Positions 62,044 through 64,000 of a DNA stretch of 64,000 nucleotides are shown here, piece after piece; the stretch's first letter is position 1, and every line of letters begins with the position of its first letter. Origin of the DNA: Favolaschia claudopus (Eukaryota; Basidiomycota; Agaricomycetes; Agaricales; Mycenaceae); contig JAWWNJ010000175.1 in assembly GCA_037176885.1 (NCBI GenBank), forward strand, positions 372,001-436,000, written 5' to 3'. Below the pieces are notes generated by a model that searched no databases, had not been told where the DNA came from, and worked only from the letters and a program-made list of their open reading frames with translations. Both the position numbers and the translations under genes were made by a program.

Positions 62044-62142
62044 GGCCGGTTAGCGTAGTGGTTGTGATGAGTTTATAAGTAGTCTTTTTTCGCGTTGTTT
62101 ACCTAAGCTTTTTCAGTTCGATTCCGCCTGCCATCATTTTTT
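62044..62142 (+). other. tRNA-like Pol III promoter relic (possible SINE)
   Basis: GGCCGGT (62044-62050) is followed by a perfect A-box TAGCGTAGTGG (62051-62061) and, 53 bp on, a B-box AGTTCGATTCC (62115-62125, one mismatch to consensus), then GCCTGCC, which can pair with the 5' GGCCGGT, and a T6 run at 62137-62142. An internal T6 at about 62085 and a poor T-stem argue against a functional tRNA. It is most likely a tRNA-derived SINE head or decayed tRNA directly behind the LINE fragment. Confidence 0.45.
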
Positions 62143-62791
62143 CAATGACTGCCGCAGACAAAAGCACCAAATTATCGAGACTCGGGTGTTTCAATTGGAT
62201 GATACGAACGCGCCATAGCTCCGGCATTGAAGAAATATTTTTCTTTGTTTCTGAGCACTTGGAGAATTGATGGTACCCCGTCGGTTCCCCATCTTCGCTG
62301 TAATCATCTACTTTTCCTAAGTTATCAACACTCAGTGCGCACATTTTCGCTTAGTATTCAATGTGTTGCAGTTACATGGACCCCCGGCAGACCCCGGACC
62401 CGCTATGTGGTCCAATATATATGCCCACTATCCTTAGTGGGTTTTGGGGTGCGCCTAATCAGTAAAATGGATCGCGCAGTTGATGCGGGGCTGCCTTTGT
62501 GATCCCTTCCCCTACACTTTTTGATGCGAATGATCCCATCGAGCCGCCGGCAACAGACAGCCAAAATTTCCTTTTCGGAGTGTTTTTTCTCATGCTTCGC
62601 GTTGACTTGTCCGCGGCGTGCTGCGACGCGGTCACGTTGCCTTGCTGTGGGCTGCGCCGCGCTGCGCGATGCTGTTCTCCATTCCCATCGAAACGCAGAT
62701 CGACTCATGATGGGTGCGAGTCACAAGCGCTTGCTTGACTTAAAACCGCTGCGCGGTATGCACGGGACTCCCATTTCCTCTCTTTCCGCAC
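62143..62791. other. Intergenic region behind transposon relics
   Basis: No gene was recognised. It includes a short hairpin (CCCACTA...TAGTGGG) near 62427 and GC-rich sequence leading into the open frame at 62792. Confidence 0.4.
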
Positions 62792-64000
62792 ATGTCTGTC
62801 TCTATCAACGGATGTTCTCCCACTGTACTCGCTTTCACTGCGGAGCCTAAGACTACCCTCTCTCGTGCCTTTGCTCATCAGCTCTATCCTTCTGGTCGAC
62901 TCCCCTCCTGGCTTCCTATCTCCTTGAATACTAGACAACATGGATCTTTTACGGTTCTCTTGCAGCCCGTCGTGGGGACTTCACAGTGCGCTCTCTCGCT
63001 CGGGCTGGACTGGAAGGCCTTCATGCGAGAGCTGCTGCTTTCTTCCGGCTGGAGCTTGAACTCGGACTTCGACCCAGTCAGCTATTTCTTGCCGGCTCGT
63101 ATGTTTTTCCTAGCACGCGCTTTCCTGAGCTCAGCTGACACCGGAGCCTTTTTAGTGGTCACCGTCTCTTCGGGGGCGGGTGGCCGCTTGTCTGTTCGCC
63201 CCGACGCTTACAGACAGGAGGCCCTTCCTCCCGGCTCGCACATTTCCCGTGTTGCGAGTTCCAGCGCAGGCGGAGCTGTTAATTCCCCAAGTGCCGGTGG
63301 CGCTTCCAGTGCAGGAGGAGCTGTTAATTCCCCAAGTGCCGGTGGCGCTTTCAGTGCAGGAGGAGCTGTTAATTCCCCAAGTGCCGGTGGCGCTTTAATG
63401 TTTAATGCTGTTGAATTTCCAAGTGCCGGTGGTGCTTTATCGTCTTCCAGTGCCGGTGGTGCTGTTGATCTCCCAAGTGCCGGTGGTGCTTTATCGTCTT
63501 CCAGTGCCGGTGGTGCTGTTGATCTCCCAAGTGCCGGTGGCGCTTTGTCTTCCAGTGCCGGTGGTGCTGTTGCGTCTTCTAGTCGTGTACGTGTTGTAGG
63601 GGCGCCTTCTGCTCGCTTGAATGGATGTAACCTCTTACGTGCTACGATTGTTGGCGGCGATGTAGCTTACAATGTTTTTCTTAATTCTGATACCACTTTT
63701 TTCGACCGAATGTCGGACGCGCATGGCATTGTCAGCAATTTGTTTCAGTCTGTTGAACAATATCGAGCCGCCATATTGTCCCACCTTATGCTTGGAATGT
63801 GTTCTGGGCGCGCGATGTCATGCCACGCTGGTTGTGCTGCTGTTGCCGCAGATTTTGCGACCCCTTTGGAACAAGCCTATTTTGCGATCTCCTCTTTGTT
63901 ATCCACCCCTGATATCACATTTTCGCAGCTGAGGCTTTGCGCGGGTTCAGTGGGGTTCGACGCTGCGCGAGGTTCTGGTGCGAGTGTCGATCAGTCGCTT
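62792..64000 (+). CDS. Partial open frame with SAGGA-type repeats, runs off window
   Basis: From ATG 62792 the frame stays open for 403 codons to the window end. A 57-nt GT-AG segment inside (63097-63153) could be an intron but is a multiple of three and open, so both forms read on. Residues about 1-100 have no domain I recognise. About 155-262 is a tandem repeat with units such as NSPSAGGA and SSSAGGAVDLPSAGGA. The remainder (RVRVVGAPSARLNGC..., then a Cys/His patch near 348-353, SGRAMSCHAGC) is globular-looking, with leucine-rich helices. I do not recognise the family. Its position beside LINE and SINE relics suggests a transposon-related protein, but an ordinary gene is possible. Confidence 0.5.
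   Translation, partial: MSVSINGCSPTVLAFTAEPKTTLSRAFAHQLYPSGRLPSWLPISLNTRQHGSFTVLLQPVVGTSQCALSLGLDWKAFMRELLLSSGWSLNSDFDPVSYFLPARMFFLARAFLSSADTGAFLVVTVSSGAGGRLSVRPDAYRQEALPPGSHISRVASSSAGGAVNSPSAGGASSAGGAVNSPSAGGAFSAGGAVNSPSAGGALMFNAVEFPSAGGALSSSSAGGAVDLPSAGGALSSSSAGGAVDLPSAGGALSSSAGGAVASSSRVRVVGAPSARLNGCNLLRATIVGGDVAYNVFLNSDTTFFDRMSDAHGIVSNLFQSVEQYRAAILSHLMLGMCSGRAMSCHAGCAAVAADFATPLEQAYFAISSLLSTPDITFSQLRLCAGSVGFDAARGSGASVDQSL
63259..63575 (+). repeat. In-frame tandem repeat coding SAGGA motifs
   Basis: About ten copies of AGTGCCGGTGGYGCT-like units alternate with short spacers (GTTAATTCCCCA, TTATCGTCTTCC, GTTGATCTCCCA). Larger blocks of 42-60 bp recur, for example the near-identical halves at 63430-63490 and 63490-63545. 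The repeat length preserves the frame. Confidence 0.8.

Noticed and set aside
62044..62142. Functional tRNA gene
   Set aside because: Poor T-stem pairing and an internal T6 Pol III terminator; better explained as a SINE or tRNA relic.
63097..63153. Certain intron in the last partial gene
   Set aside because: GT-AG ends are present, but the segment is 57 nt, open and phase-neutral, so the sequence alone cannot decide.
1..64000. CRISPR arrays, operons, ribosome binding sites, riboswitches
   Set aside because: The spliceosomal introns and gene families show eukaryotic nuclear DNA; no regularly spaced direct repeats of CRISPR type were seen.

Overview
The window is nuclear DNA of a filamentous basidiomycete, most likely an Agaricomycete. 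Genes are densely split by 45-70 nt GT-AG introns, there are no operons, and the gene content is typical of that class: an F-box-like leucine-repeat family protein, Ran1/Ksp1-like kinases, EF-hand/ZZ-finger proteins, an RGS-LOV photoreceptor, ricin-B lectin, GH31 and class 3 lipase. The species cannot be told from sequence alone.

Layout. 1-3994: no recognisable gene; its first 2.6 kb is studded with a GGCGGAGG motif. 3995-7445 (+): RGS-LOV-PAS photoreceptor, 13 exons rebuilt. 8388-13291: two paralogous secreted HExxH metallopeptidase-like genes (+) flanking a transaldolase-family gene (-). The first paralog is interrupted in its signal peptide by a 330-bp transposable element. 13999-19607 and 29577-35248 (+): two copies of a very large multidomain gene (N-terminal helical domain, EF-hand, two zinc fingers). 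The upstream copy carries an in-frame TAG where the other has TGG. Between them lie a cysteine-rich CXC protein (-), a DHA2-type MFS transporter (+) broken by an identical copy of the 330-bp element, a secreted lectin (-) and an F-box protein (-). 35723-36706 (+): CGFS glutaredoxin (Grx3/4). 37328-38647 (-): Ser/Pro-rich protein. 40743-47360 (+): three tandem protein kinases, each preceded by the same promoter block containing TGAGACT-N8-AGTCTCA and a TATA box. 49121-51220: two convergent isochorismatase-like hydrolases, one lacking the catalytic Asp. 51634-52992 (-): class 3 lipase. 53669-54122: foldback transposon with a perfect 9-bp target duplication. 54732-58702 (-): GH31 alpha-glucosidase. 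59583-61958 (+): LINE ORF lost after the start of its reverse transcriptase, followed by a tRNA-like relic. 62792-64000 (+): an open frame running off the window, with an SAGGA-type repeat.

Themes. Local duplication dominates (metallopeptidases, EF-hand/ZZ genes, kinases, isochorismatases). Recent transposition has broken at least two genes. Signalling capacity is high: light plus G-protein control, Ca2+/zinc-finger scaffolds and co-regulated kinases. The best candidates for something undescribed are the co-regulated kinase array with its dyad element, the EF-hand/ZZ gene pair, and the 330-bp element that inserts cleanly in coding sequence with 2-bp duplications.
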